This document shows, in pieces, positions 35,108 to 43,588 of a DNA stretch of 63,491 bases; the first letter of the stretch is position 1; every line of letters starts with the position of its first letter. The DNA is from Acidobacteriota bacterium (lineage in GTDB: Bacteria; Acidobacteriota; Vicinamibacteria; Vicinamibacterales; UBA2999). Location: assembly GCA_016789705.1 (NCBI GenBank), contig JAEUQR010000099.1, forward strand, positions 1 through 63,491, written 5' to 3'. The translations under genes and the position numbers were made by a program. The notes under the pieces are model-generated. The model ran no database searches and had not been told where the DNA came from. It saw nothing but the letters and a program-made list of their open reading frames with translations.

Positions 35108-37624
35108 CTACTCGGCCACGAGACGCTGGAACGCCGGGTGGCGGCGCAACGACGCGAGTTCCTGCGCCTCGCGGGCATCGGCCTTCGCGCGGCCCATGGC
35201 GAGCGCCTTGCCGAGGGCGTCGAGCGCCGGTTCCGTGCGCCCGGCCAGCGCATACACGTGTGAGGCCAGCCACCAGACGGCGGGGGCCTCGGGCGTGAGG
35301 CGCGTCGCCTCGGCCGCGTGGGCGAGCGCTGCCGGCGTGTTCCCGGTCTTCACCGTGTAGACGGCGAGTTCGGCGAGGTTCTGCGCGTCGGCGGGATTCA
35401 CCTCGCGCGCCGCTTCGGCCAGTTCGACGGCGCGCTGATAGGCCGCCAGCGCCTCGTCCCGGCGCCCGATCTGCGTGAGCAGGTCGCCGAGGTTGCGATG
35501 GGTGGGCGCCGAGTTCGGGCGGAGCGCGATGGCGCGCCGGTAGGCCTCGACCGCTTTCCCGTACTCGCGGCGTTCGTAGTAGAGCGTGCCCATGTTCGAG
35601 AGCGTCTGCGCGGCGGGCGTAATCGCCGTGGCGCGTTCATACGAGGCGAGCGCTTCGGGAATGCGCTTCAGGCGGTGCAGCACGGTGCCGAGGCCCTGAT
35701 GCCCGATCACGTTGTCGGGATTCCGTTCGATGAGCTGCCGATAGGCGGCTTCGGCTTCGACGAGCCGGCCCTTCGCGAAGAGCGCGCGGCCCATGTCGCT
35801 GAGCGCCTGCCAGTTGTTCGGGCGGACGGCCAGCGCCTTGCGCCATTCGGCCACCGCTTCGTCGGTGCGATCGAGCGCGGCGAGCGCCTTGCCCAGATAG
35901 CGGCGCGCTTCGTCGTCGTTCGGCCGGATGGCGAGCGCCCGCTGCAATTCCTGCACGGCCTCACCGTAACGGCCGCTGTTCGTGAGCGTGATGCCGAGGG
36001 CCAGGCGCACGGCGGCCACATCGGGCGCGAGCGCCAGTACGGTCGCGGATTCCTGCTGCGCCTGCGGCACCCAGCGGCGATCGCGCGTCGTGTTGTAGAG
36101 CTCCCAGTAGGTCTCGCTGAGCGCCACGTGCGCATCGACGAACCGCGCATCGAGCCGCAGGGCTTCCTTGAACGCCACTTCAGCGAGCTGGAGGTTGCCC
36201 GGCGTGTCGCGCCGCTCGAGCAGCGCGCGCCCCCGCCAGTAGGCATCGAGCGCGTGGACGTTCGAGGTCGGCGGCGTCTCGAGGCGCGCTTCGTCGTCGG
36301 CCGACATCTGCACGCTGAGCGCGCTCACGAGGGCACTGGCCAGCCGCGCCTGGATGGCGAACACGTCGCGGGCCGGGCCTTCGGCCGCTTCGCGCCAGGC
36401 AATGCGGCCATCCGGCCACACGAGGCTGATGGCGATGTTGAGCTTGTCGTCCTGCCGCTGCACCGTGCCGTCCACGAGCAGCGTGGCCCCCAGATCGCGG
36501 GCGATGGCGCTCGGCGTGGAATAGCGGGCGCGCGCATCGGCCACCATCGCGCGCGACAGCGTCGTGACCGCGGGGAACGATGCGAGACTCGTCACGAGGC
36601 TGTCGGCGACGCCGGCCGCGAGGTAGTCGCTCGAGGCGTCGCCGGTCTCGTTGGCCAGCGGCAGCACGGCGATGACCGGATTGCGCACGTCGAGGCGCAC
36701 CGGCCGCAGCCACCACCACAGCGCGCCCCCGCCCACGGCCAGCACGAGCGCGGCCACCGCCATCCAGGTCTTCCACGGCGGCGGTGGCGGCGGCAGCGGC
36801 GGCGCGAGCAGCGACCGCAGCTCGTCGGCCACGACACGGGCGCGCGGCGGCCTGAGCGCCGGATCGGCGGCGAGCAGCCGCGCCACGAGCTTGTCGAGCG
36901 CCGGCGACACGGCCGGGCGCAGCGACGACACACGGCGCGCGATGCGGTCGATGGCGGCAAGCGCCAGCGTGAACGGCTCGCGCTCCGGGAACGGGCGCTT
37001 CCCCGTGAGCATCTCGAACAACACGACGCCGAGCGCGTAGAGATCGGCGCGTTCGTCCACTGCTTTCCCGGTCCACTGCTCGGGCGCCACGTAGCCGGGC
37101 GTGCCCATGAAGCCCTCGTCGCCGGCCTTCCCCGCCGGCGCCTGATGGCCCACCGGCCGGAACCGCGCGATGCCGAAGTCGAGGATCTTCACGACGCCGC
37201 CGGGCGCCAGCATGATGTTCGACGGCTTGAGGTCGCGGTGCAGCACGCGCGCGCCGTGCGCGACGGCGAGGGCGTCGGCGATCTGCACGGCAATCGTGAC
37301 GGCGAGCGCTTCGGGCAGTGGCCCCTTGGCGAGACGCGCGGCGAGCGTCTCGCCCTCCACGAGCTCGAAGACGATGGCGATGTTGCCGTCGTGCTCGATG
37401 ACGTCGTGCACCGCGGCGATGGCGGGATGAGTGAGCGCGGCGGCAGCGCGGGCTTCGTCGAGGAGTTGCGCGCGGCCGCCGGAGGTGCCGGCCTGGGCGC
37501 CGGAGACGGTCTTGAGCGCGACGTGGCGGCCGAGACGCGTGTCTTCCGCGAGCACGACGGTGCCCATGCCGCCCTGCCCGAGTTCACGCAGGACCCGATA
37601 CGGGCCGATGGTCGTGCCGATCAC
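35108..37624 (-). CDS. Membrane serine/threonine kinase with TolB-like and TPR modules
   Basis: 838 aa. A PknB-type kinase occupies about 8-265: GQGGMGTVV P-loop, K38, HRDLKPSN catalytic loop, DFG in LDFGIAR and YVAPEQW. A single membrane helix (WMAVAALVLAVGGGALWWWL, about 290-310) leads to an extracytoplasmic FlgO/TolB-N-like domain (VIAVLPLANETGD about 321-450). About ten TPR repeats follow to the C-terminus. This architecture is common in Acidobacteria and Myxococcota sensors. The GTG at 37624 is chosen over the TTG at 37672 because it directly precedes the kinase domain. Confidence 0.88.
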   Translation of the reverse strand: MIGTTIGPYRVLRELGQGGMGTVVLAEDTRLGRHVALKTVSGAQAGTSGGRAQLLDEARAAAALTHPAIAAVHDVIEHDGNIAIVFELVEGETLAARLAKGPLPEALAVTIAVQIADALAVAHGARVLHRDLKPSNIMLAPGGVVKILDFGIARFRPVGHQAPAGKAGDEGFMGTPGYVAPEQWTGKAVDERADLYALGVVLFEMLTGKRPFPEREPFTLALAAIDRIARRVSSLRPAVSPALDKLVARLLAADPALRPPRARVVADELRSLLAPPLPPPPPPWKTWMAVAALVLAVGGGALWWWLRPVRLDVRNPVIAVLPLANETGDASSDYLAAGVADSLVTSLASFPAVTTLSRAMVADARARYSTPSAIARDLGATLLVDGTVQRQDDKLNIAISLVWPDGRIAWREAAEGPARDVFAIQARLASALVSALSVQMSADDEARLETPPTSNVHALDAYWRGRALLERRDTPGNLQLAEVAFKEALRLDARFVDAHVALSETYWELYNTTRDRRWVPQAQQESATVLALAPDVAAVRLALGITLTNSGRYGEAVQELQRALAIRPNDDEARRYLGKALAALDRTDEAVAEWRKALAVRPNNWQALSDMGRALFAKGRLVEAEAAYRQLIERNPDNVIGHQGLGTVLHRLKRIPEALASYERATAITPAAQTLSNMGTLYYERREYGKAVEAYRRAIALRPNSAPTHRNLGDLLTQIGRRDEALAAYQRAVELAEAAREVNPADAQNLAELAVYTVKTGNTPAALAHAAEATRLTPEAPAVWWLASHVYALAGRTEPALDALGKALAMGRAKADAREAQELASLRRHPAFQRLVAE

Positions 37625-37680
37625 CGCCGGGACACCTCGGACGAAGAGGAAGGAAGGACGGTCCGCCGCCAAGGCGGGAG

Positions 37681-37705
37681 CGCGCCGGCGTCATCCGCCG
37701 GCGCG
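37681..37705 (-). terminator. Hairpin after the single-domain creatininase-like gene
   Basis: A perfect 10-bp stem, CGCGCCGGCG with CGCCGGCGCG, encloses a 5-base loop, 13 bases past the stop at 37718 and before the kinase start. No T-run follows. Confidence 0.5.
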
Positions 37706-37717
37706 TCCGGGCCTGAC

Positions 37718-38629
37718 TTACTGCATCGACGACTTCGCCGCGAGCGCCTTGTTGATGGCGGCCACGGTGTAGTCAGCGCGGAAGGCGACGATCTTCTTCG
37801 CCAGATCCGTCGACTTCGCGCGGTCGGCGATCGACACGCCGTCGATCGTCGCCTTGCCGGCCTTCACACGGGCGTCGTAGCGCACCGAGTTCGGGTCGTC
37901 GATGAACATGTTGAGCGTGATGACCGGGTCGTCGTGCATGCCGTCGCTCTTGCGGTCCTTCGGCAGCGCGCCCTGATCCTCGAAGTGCTTGGTGACCACG
38001 TTGTAGGTGTAGTACTCGGGGATGTGCAGGGCCACCGCCTTGCCGGCCCACTTCTTCGTGAGCGCGTCGGCCACGGTCTGCTGGCCCTTCTGGTTGCCGC
38101 CGCTGTCGCCGATGAAGACCACCGTCTTGAAGCCGTGCGCCTGCAGGCTCTCGGCGATGTCGGTGAGCAGCATCTGGAACGTCTCTTCACGCGCCGTGAT
38201 GGTGCCCGGGCTCGTCATGTGACCGGTCTTCGGCTCGATGCCGCCTTCCGGCACGAACTTCACGATCGGGGCGCAGAGGGCGTTGCCGAGCTTGCGGGCG
38301 ATGGCCTCGCAGTTGGCGTGCAGCACGTAGTTGTGCTTGCCAGTGACGAGCCATGGCCCGTTCGGCTCCATGCCGCCGGTCGAGACGATGACCGTGGTCT
38401 TGCCCGCCTTGAGGGCGTCGCGGACGTCCATCCACGTCATCTCTTCGAGCCACACCGTCTGGGCCGCCGGCAGCGGGTTCGGCGCATCGGCGCAGTTGTA
38501 GGGGTTGTCGCGGCAGTCGCCGCCGCCCATCGAGCGCGGGTCCGGCGCGCGGCGCTGTCCCTGCTGAGCCGACGTGAAGGCCCCGGCCGCGACGACCACG
38601 GTCGCGAGAGCGAACATCAACTTCTTCAT
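37718..38629 (-). CDS. Exported single-domain creatininase-like protein
   Basis: 303 aa with a signal peptide (1-21). It has the same creatininase-like fold as the tandem protein at 958-2703, sharing WLEEMTW, VPEGGIEPKTGHM, SPGTIT and FIGDSGGN. The ligand motif reads E88-P-N90 with H99, so the canonical His and Asp ligands are Asn and His, and the NGHGGN His is Ser156. The C-terminal tail (about 270-303) is extra. AGAGGAG lies upstream of the ATG. Substrate unknown; paralogy with 958-2703 is seen directly. Confidence 0.83.
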   Translation of the reverse strand: MKKLMFALATVVVAAGAFTSAQQGQRRAPDPRSMGGGDCRDNPYNCADAPNPLPAAQTVWLEEMTWMDVRDALKAGKTTVIVSTGGMEPNGPWLVTGKHNYVLHANCEAIARKLGNALCAPIVKFVPEGGIEPKTGHMTSPGTITAREETFQMLLTDIAESLQAHGFKTVVFIGDSGGNQKGQQTVADALTKKWAGKAVALHIPEYYTYNVVTKHFEDQGALPKDRKSDGMHDDPVITLNMFIDDPNSVRYDARVKAGKATIDGVSIADRAKSTDLAKKIVAFRADYTVAAINKALAAKSSMQ

Positions 38630-38735
38630 GCGCTGTACTCCTCTGGATCGAACTGCGAGAATCGGCCCCTGGCCGGCCATGGCAGAGCGCCTGGGTGGGC
38701 GACGGCGGGCGCCGCCCCGGGGTGTCCCCGGCGAC

Positions 38736-38805
38736 GTCCCTATTCTGCGCCAAGCGCGCAGCATGGGGACAGGTCCCTTACGGGTTTCGTAAGGGGTCTG
38801 ACCCC
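38736..38805 (+). repeat. Compound palindromic element (GGGGACAG/GGGGTCTGACCCC type)
   Basis: Three inverted structures are packed in 70 bases: a 35-base hairpin with GTCCCTAT/ATGGGGAC outer and CTGCGC/GCGCAG inner stems (38736-38770); CCCTTACG/CGTAAGGG (38775-38795); and the palindrome GGGGTCTGACCCC (38793-38805). It fills the gap between the creatininase-like and PCuAC-like genes. Related elements lie at 29351, 43479 and 60594. Confidence 0.65.
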
Positions 38806-38816
38806 GGATTCGCGGG

Positions 38817-39239
38817 TCAGGGCTGGCGGACGGGCGCGGCCACCTTGAGCGTGGCGCCGCCGTCAGTCGTGAGGGTGAGCTGCACCGTGTCGCCCGGCGC
38901 GAGCGGCCGGGTCACGCCGACGAGCCGCAGGTGCGGCGCGCTGGCGGCGGCCTGGGTGCCGCCGTAGGCCGGCACCGGGAACTCCGGCACGACGGCCGGT
39001 TCGGCGCCGCCCGAGACGCCGGCACGCAGTTCGACCTTCGCCGCGGCGTCGCTCGTGGCGCCGGTGATGTAGATCTCGTACATCGTCGGGTTCGAAATCT
39101 CGACGAAGGCCGAGGTCGTGGTGGCGCCGGCGGCTGGCGCGGCCACCCAGGCCGACACGGCGGCGGGCGCCGGCTGGGCGGCCTGACCGGCCGGCCACGC
39201 GAGCAGCACGGCAGCGAGAGCACAGAACAGCGAACGCAT
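38817..39239 (-). CDS. PCuAC-family copper chaperone homologue lacking copper ligands
   Basis: 140 aa with a signal peptide (1-21). The fold is PCuAC: AWVAAPAAGATTTSAFVEISN, KVELRAG (about 68-74) and PHLRLVGVTRPLAPGDTVQLTL (about 102-123, in part). Copper-binding PCuAC proteins carry VELHxH/M and HxM; here these read VELRAG and H103-L-R105, so the classical site is lost. TAGACT lies seven bases upstream of the ATG, without a Shine-Dalgarno. The function is probably a derived ligand-binding or structural role. Confidence 0.78.
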   Translation of the reverse strand: MRSLFCALAAVLLAWPAGQAAQPAPAAVSAWVAAPAAGATTTSAFVEISNPTMYEIYITGATSDAAAKVELRAGVSGGAEPAVVPEFPVPAYGGTQAAASAPHLRLVGVTRPLAPGDTVQLTLTTDGGATLKVAAPVRQP

Positions 39240-39246
39240 CGCGACG

Positions 39247-39252
39247 AGTCTA
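39247..39252 (-). promoter_or_regulatory. -10-like hexamer for the PCuAC-like gene
   Basis: On the minus strand TAGACT is followed by seven bases and the ATG at 39239. Confidence 0.35.
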
Positions 39253-39337
39253 CCGCTCCGGCGCCGCCGGGCCAAGCATCACGCAGGGGCGTCGGGTGAC
39301 ACGGCCCGCTCGGCGTTGGCGCCGAGGTGGCCCGCGG

Positions 39338-42331
39338 CTACCGCCGGCGGCCGACCGGACCGGCGAGGAGCGCGTCCACCGAGTGCGCGACGCCGCCCAC
39401 GACCACGACGCGCGTGCGGCGCAGGTCGGTGATGGCGGCGAGCGGATTGCCGTCCACGATGACGAGATCCGCGAGCTTGCCGGCTTCGATGGTGCCGAGG
39501 TCGGCGCCAAGACCCATGGCCTCGGCCGGCACCGCGGTGGCGGTGCGGATCGCCTCGGCCGGCGTCAGGCCGCCGCGCACGTAGTGCTCGAGTTCCGAGA
39601 GCAGCGCCACGCCGTAGGGGTTGATCGGCGAGTCGGTGCCGGCGATGACGCGTCCGCCGCCGGCGACCACCGCCGCCACGAAACGCTCCTGCGGCGTCAC
39701 GAGCGCCTCGCGAGCGGCGAGCGTAGTGGCAGACGGCGGCGCGGCGACGAGCGCCTTGCCGGCGGCGGCAACCGAGGGCGGGAAGAGCGTGGTGACGCGC
39801 CCGTCGGTGACCCACCACGGGTCGCGCGCCGAGAGCACCTGGAAGCCGCCCTGGATCGTGATGGTGGGCGTGATGGTCATGCCCGAGGCCGTGAGCAGCT
39901 GCACGACATCAGCGTAGGAGCGGCGCAGCTCGCTCATCTTCGGCGAGTAGCCGCGGCGGCTCGTGCCGCGCACGTGTTCGACGCCGTCGGCGCCGTAGGC
40001 GACCGCCGGATAGATCTCGTGCGAGGTCACGGGCATGCCAGCCGCGTGCGCGCCCTCGATGATGCGCTGCTGCAGCAGGTCGGGCAGCCGCACGTAGGTC
40101 TTGATGAAGTCGTAGCCGAGCTGCCGCGCCCGCGTCAGGTGGAGATCGACGAAGCCGCCGCCATCGAGCGCGACGCCGCCCGGATAGTAGACGCGCGAGC
40201 CGTCGAGCGGCTCGCCGGTCGTGAGGAGCCGCGGCCCCACACGCGCGCCCGAGAGCACGGCCTCGCGTTCCTCCTGCCCTTCGAACGCGTTGGTCGCCGG
40301 ATTGCGCACCGTGGTGACGCCGAACGAGAGCCAGATGCGTCCCTGCGCCTCGCCGTACGCCTTCACGAGATGGGTGTGGCTCTCGATGAGCCCTGGCAGC
40401 ACCGTGCCGTTCGACGCGTCGATGACCGCGCCGCGATGCAGGTCCTCGCGATGCGCCGCCACGGTGACGATGCGATCTCCCTCGATGACGACGTCCATGG
40501 CGGTCTCGAGGGCGGCGCCGGCCCGGGCGGAGAAGAGACGGCCGGCGTGGATCGTGGTCGTGCCGGACGGCGGCGCGACGGTCCACGACCATCGCGGGGC
40601 GATGTCGCGGGTGCGGCCGTCGACGAGATCCACCAGACGGAAGCGGTCGGCGGCCTGATAGAGCAGGCGCCGCGAATCGGCCGTCCACGACGGCGAGCTC
40701 GCAAGATCGGTCGACAGCCGGCGCGGCGGACCACTGGCCATGCCGTCGCGGCCGACGGGATACGTCGTGAGGAAGCCATCGACGATGGCCGCCATCTCGC
40801 GGCCGTTCGGCGCCCACACGGGACCGAGGTTCTCGCGCATCCCGACCGACTTGTGCGGGATCGGGTCCATCCAGCGATCGGGCGCGAACGCCGCGCGGCC
40901 ATCCGGCGTCGTGTCTGGCTCGACGGCCACCCACAGCACCTGGTTCGTGCCCTCGCGGAAGCGTGTCGAGTAGGGCTTGAGCGCCGACATCACGACGGCC
41001 TTGCCATCGGGCGACCACGACGGCCGCCCGGGCTCGAAGATCCGGCCGTGCACCTGGCGCTGCTCGCGGTTGGCCACCTCGACGACGCGCAGTTGGGAGT
41101 CGGCGTCGAGATAGGCGAGGCGCGTGCCGTCGGGCGACCACGCGGCCGTCGTGCCATCGGCGGCAAGACGGCGATCGGTGCCGGCGGCGACGTCGCGCAC
41201 CCAGAGCGCCACGGCGCCGTCACGATCGGAGGAGAAGGCGATCGATCGGCCATCGGGCGCCCACACGGGGTTGGTCTCGACGAACACGTCGTTCGTGACC
41301 CGCCGCGGCACCGGCGAGGTGTCGTTCGTGGCGACGAGCCACAGATCGCCGAGGGCCGCAAAGGCGATCGTCGACCCGTCGGGCGAAACCGCCGGATGCA
41401 TCAGCCCGCGCACGGGCTGAGGGCCCGCCGGGGCGAAGTTGCGGCGGGCCGGCGTGAAGGACGCACGCGTGAAGGCCACATCGGCGGCAAACGGCACGGC
41501 GCGCGCGGCGCCACCGCGGGGGCGGCGCTTCACGACGCCGTCGGCCGTGTAGAGCCACTCCCCTGCCGACACCCACTGCGGCCGGAACGGGAACACGTCT
41601 TCGCCGGCGTCGGCCACGTTCACGCCGCCCGCCATGAGCCGCGTGGCCGCGGCGTCCACGGCCACGTAGGCCACGTTCTTCCCGTCCGGCGACCACGAGG
41701 GTGTGTAGAGCACGCCGGCGTCGGTCGCGAGCGTACGCTCCACGCCCGACTCGACGTGGCGGGCGTAGATGCCGCGGGGTTCGCGGTCCGAGACGAACGC
41801 GATCTCCGCGCCATCGGGCGACCAGGCCGGCATCGACTCGTTGGCCGTCCCGCTCGTGACGCGGCGCACGTCGCCGCTGGCGACGGCGAGCAGCCAGACG
41901 TCGTAGGTGCCGCCGCGATCGGAGCTGAAGGCGATACGCGTGCCGTCGGGCGACCAGTGCGGCTCGCGATCGTCGAACGGGCCCGACGTCAGTTGCCGCA
42001 GGTCGCTGCCATCGGCATTCATCGACCAGATGTTCCAGGTGTCGCGGTGATACGCCTGGAAGGCGAGCCGGCGGCCATCCGGCGACCACGCCGGGGCGTG
42101 CGCGTCGTAGCCATCGGCGAGCACGCGCCGGGCGGCGCCGCCGTCCACCGGCAGCGTCCACAACGCGCCGAGCAGATCGAGGGCGATCGTCCGCCCGTCG
42201 GGCGAAAGCGCGGCGGCCATCGACGTGCCTTCGCGCAGCGTGAGCCGCACGTCGCGCCCCGGCGGCTGCCCCGCCAGCAGGCCCGCCGTCACCGTCAGTG
42301 CCGTCAGCCACCCGATCGTCGATCCACGCAT
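39338..42331 (-). CDS. Exported PD40/TolB-propeller fused to an amidohydrolase
   Basis: 997 aa. Signal peptide (1-21), two sets of PD40/TolB-type repeats (about 25-590, recurrent WSPDGxxxAF), then a metal-dependent amidohydrolase (about 610-985). The amidohydrolase shows GLIESHTHLV (HxH ligands, about 680-690), VTSHEIYPA (His ligand) and VIAGTDSPINPYG (Asp ligand). Such fusions are frequent in Acidobacteria and are annotated as imidazolonepropionase-like secreted hydrolases. Substrate unknown. GGAGG precedes the ATG at 42331, favoured over the much longer frame to 42898 which overlaps mscS. Confidence 0.88.
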   Translation of the reverse strand: MRGSTIGWLTALTVTAGLLAGQPPGRDVRLTLREGTSMAAALSPDGRTIALDLLGALWTLPVDGGAARRVLADGYDAHAPAWSPDGRRLAFQAYHRDTWNIWSMNADGSDLRQLTSGPFDDREPHWSPDGTRIAFSSDRGGTYDVWLLAVASGDVRRVTSGTANESMPAWSPDGAEIAFVSDREPRGIYARHVESGVERTLATDAGVLYTPSWSPDGKNVAYVAVDAAATRLMAGGVNVADAGEDVFPFRPQWVSAGEWLYTADGVVKRRPRGGAARAVPFAADVAFTRASFTPARRNFAPAGPQPVRGLMHPAVSPDGSTIAFAALGDLWLVATNDTSPVPRRVTNDVFVETNPVWAPDGRSIAFSSDRDGAVALWVRDVAAGTDRRLAADGTTAAWSPDGTRLAYLDADSQLRVVEVANREQRQVHGRIFEPGRPSWSPDGKAVVMSALKPYSTRFREGTNQVLWVAVEPDTTPDGRAAFAPDRWMDPIPHKSVGMRENLGPVWAPNGREMAAIVDGFLTTYPVGRDGMASGPPRRLSTDLASSPSWTADSRRLLYQAADRFRLVDLVDGRTRDIAPRWSWTVAPPSGTTTIHAGRLFSARAGAALETAMDVVIEGDRIVTVAAHREDLHRGAVIDASNGTVLPGLIESHTHLVKAYGEAQGRIWLSFGVTTVRNPATNAFEGQEEREAVLSGARVGPRLLTTGEPLDGSRVYYPGGVALDGGGFVDLHLTRARQLGYDFIKTYVRLPDLLQQRIIEGAHAAGMPVTSHEIYPAVAYGADGVEHVRGTSRRGYSPKMSELRRSYADVVQLLTASGMTITPTITIQGGFQVLSARDPWWVTDGRVTTLFPPSVAAAGKALVAAPPSATTLAAREALVTPQERFVAAVVAGGGRVIAGTDSPINPYGVALLSELEHYVRGGLTPAEAIRTATAVPAEAMGLGADLGTIEAGKLADLVIVDGNPLAAITDLRRTRVVVVGGVAHSVDALLAGPVGRRR

Positions 42332-42422
42332 CACGCGCCTCCGAGGACCGCCCGCGATCGGGCGTGCCGGGATTCTAGTCCGCCGCATCGTAGACTTACG
42401 GACGAGACCTCGTGTGGTGTCG

Positions 42423-43475
42423 ATGACTCTTCCGGATGTGTGGCACTCGATGGGCCCGCGCGGCCTGCTGTGGTGGCAGTGGCTGGCCCTGCCGCTGCTC
42501 GTGGCCGGCGCGTGGGCGGCCGGCCGCGTGCTCGGCGCGCTGACGCGCGGCCTGTTGCTGCGCGTGGCGCGGCGCACGGCGTCGGCCTGGGACGAACGCT
42601 GGCTGGAACGCATCGGCCCGGCGCTCACGGCCGTGTGGGCCACGGCGGTCGCGGCGCTGGCCCTGCCGTTCCTCGAACTGCCGGCGCCGGCCGCGCGCCT
42701 GGTCGGCGCGGGACTCACCGCCGCCGGCGTCATCGCCATCTTCTGGATGTTGTGGCGCTCGGTCGACACGCTCATCGAGATGATCGTCGAGCGCTCGTGG
42801 GCGGCGGGTGATCCCTCGGCCCGCTCGATGCTGCTCGTCGGCGGCAACCTGCTGAAGGCGGCGGTCATGGTGACCGGCGCCGTCACGACCGCGGCCACGT
42901 TCGGCTACCCCGTCACGACCGTCGTGGCCGGCCTCGGCATCGGCGGCATCGCCTTCGCGTTCGGCGCGCAGAAGACCGTCGAGCACCTGTTCGGGTCGAT
43001 CGCACTCGCCACCGATCAACCGTGCCGCGTCGGCGACACGGTGAAGGTCGACGACGTCATCGGCACCGTGGAACACATCGGCGCGCGTTCGACGCGCATC
43101 CGCACGCCCGACCGCACGCTCGTCACGATTCCGAACGGGCGGCTCGCCGACTCGCGCATCGAATCCTACGCGCTGCGCGATCGCATCAAGCTCGGCACGA
43201 CCGTCACGCTCGGCTACAGCGCCAGCGAGGCCCAGGTGCGGCAGGTCATCAGCGGCATCGAACAGGCGCTCGCCGCGCATCCGCTCGTGTGGCCCGACGT
43301 CATCGTCGCGAAGCTCGCGAACCTGGGGCCGGCGACCATCGACATCGAGATCCTGTGCTGGATCTCGACGACTGACTACGAAGTGTTCCGGACGGCGCGC
43401 CAGGAGGTGCTGCTCGCCGTGATGGGCATCGTCGAAGCGAGCGGCGCCCAGTTCGCGCAGCTCCCGCCACGCTGA
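42423..43475 (+). CDS. MscS-type mechanosensitive ion channel protein
   Basis: 350 aa with four to five helices (about 15-150) and the MscS pore/beta domain: AGLGIGGIAFAFGAQKTVEHLFGS (in part, about 167-190), then DTVKVDDVIGTVEHIGARSTRIRT (about 207-230) and TLVTIPNG. It releases solutes on hypo-osmotic shock. The ATG at 42423 lies just upstream of hydrophobic sequence; the open frame extends to 42225 antisense to the amidohydrolase gene. The 91-base divergent gap includes TAGACT at about 42391. Confidence 0.88.
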   Translation: MTLPDVWHSMGPRGLLWWQWLALPLLVAGAWAAGRVLGALTRGLLLRVARRTASAWDERWLERIGPALTAVWATAVAALALPFLELPAPAARLVGAGLTAAGVIAIFWMLWRSVDTLIEMIVERSWAAGDPSARSMLLVGGNLLKAAVMVTGAVTTAATFGYPVTTVVAGLGIGGIAFAFGAQKTVEHLFGSIALATDQPCRVGDTVKVDDVIGTVEHIGARSTRIRTPDRTLVTIPNGRLADSRIESYALRDRIKLGTTVTLGYSASEAQVRQVISGIEQALAAHPLVWPDVIVAKLANLGPATIDIEILCWISTTDYEVFRTARQEVLLAVMGIVEASGAQFAQLPPR

Positions 43476-43478
43476 CAG

Positions 43479-43573
43479 GTGAGGGGGACTGTCCCCGTTC
43501 AAGCTCCGCCCAGACTGTTCGCACAATCTGTACGAAGTCTGGCTCGGGCTGGAATGGGGACAGTCCCCCTCAC
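43479..43573 (+). repeat. 95-base inverted repeat with 18-bp perfect arms
   Basis: GTGAGGGGGACTGTCCCC (43479-43496) and GGGGACAGTCCCCCTCAC (43556-43573) are perfect inverses. The interior has a second, imperfect inverted pair around GCTCCGCCCAGACT and AGTCTGGCTCGGGC. It starts four bases after the mscS stop and could act as a bidirectional terminator for mscS and the convergent hydrolase gene as well as being a mobile-type repeat. No transposase is near. Confidence 0.7.
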
Positions 43574-43588
43574 ATCTGTCCCCGGTAT

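Noticed and set aside
35318..38848. 1176-residue plus-strand frame opposite the kinase and creatininase-like genes
   Set aside because: Antisense shadow of two recognised genes, with no motifs.
39296..42811. 1171-residue open frame on the plus strand opposite the PD40-amidohydrolase gene
   Set aside because: It is antisense to a clearly conserved gene, is Arg/His/Asp-rich with no domain, and matches the pattern of long reverse frames in GC-rich DNA.
43479..43573. Insertion-sequence end
   Set aside because: No transposase, no target duplication and no partner end; better explained as a small palindromic element.
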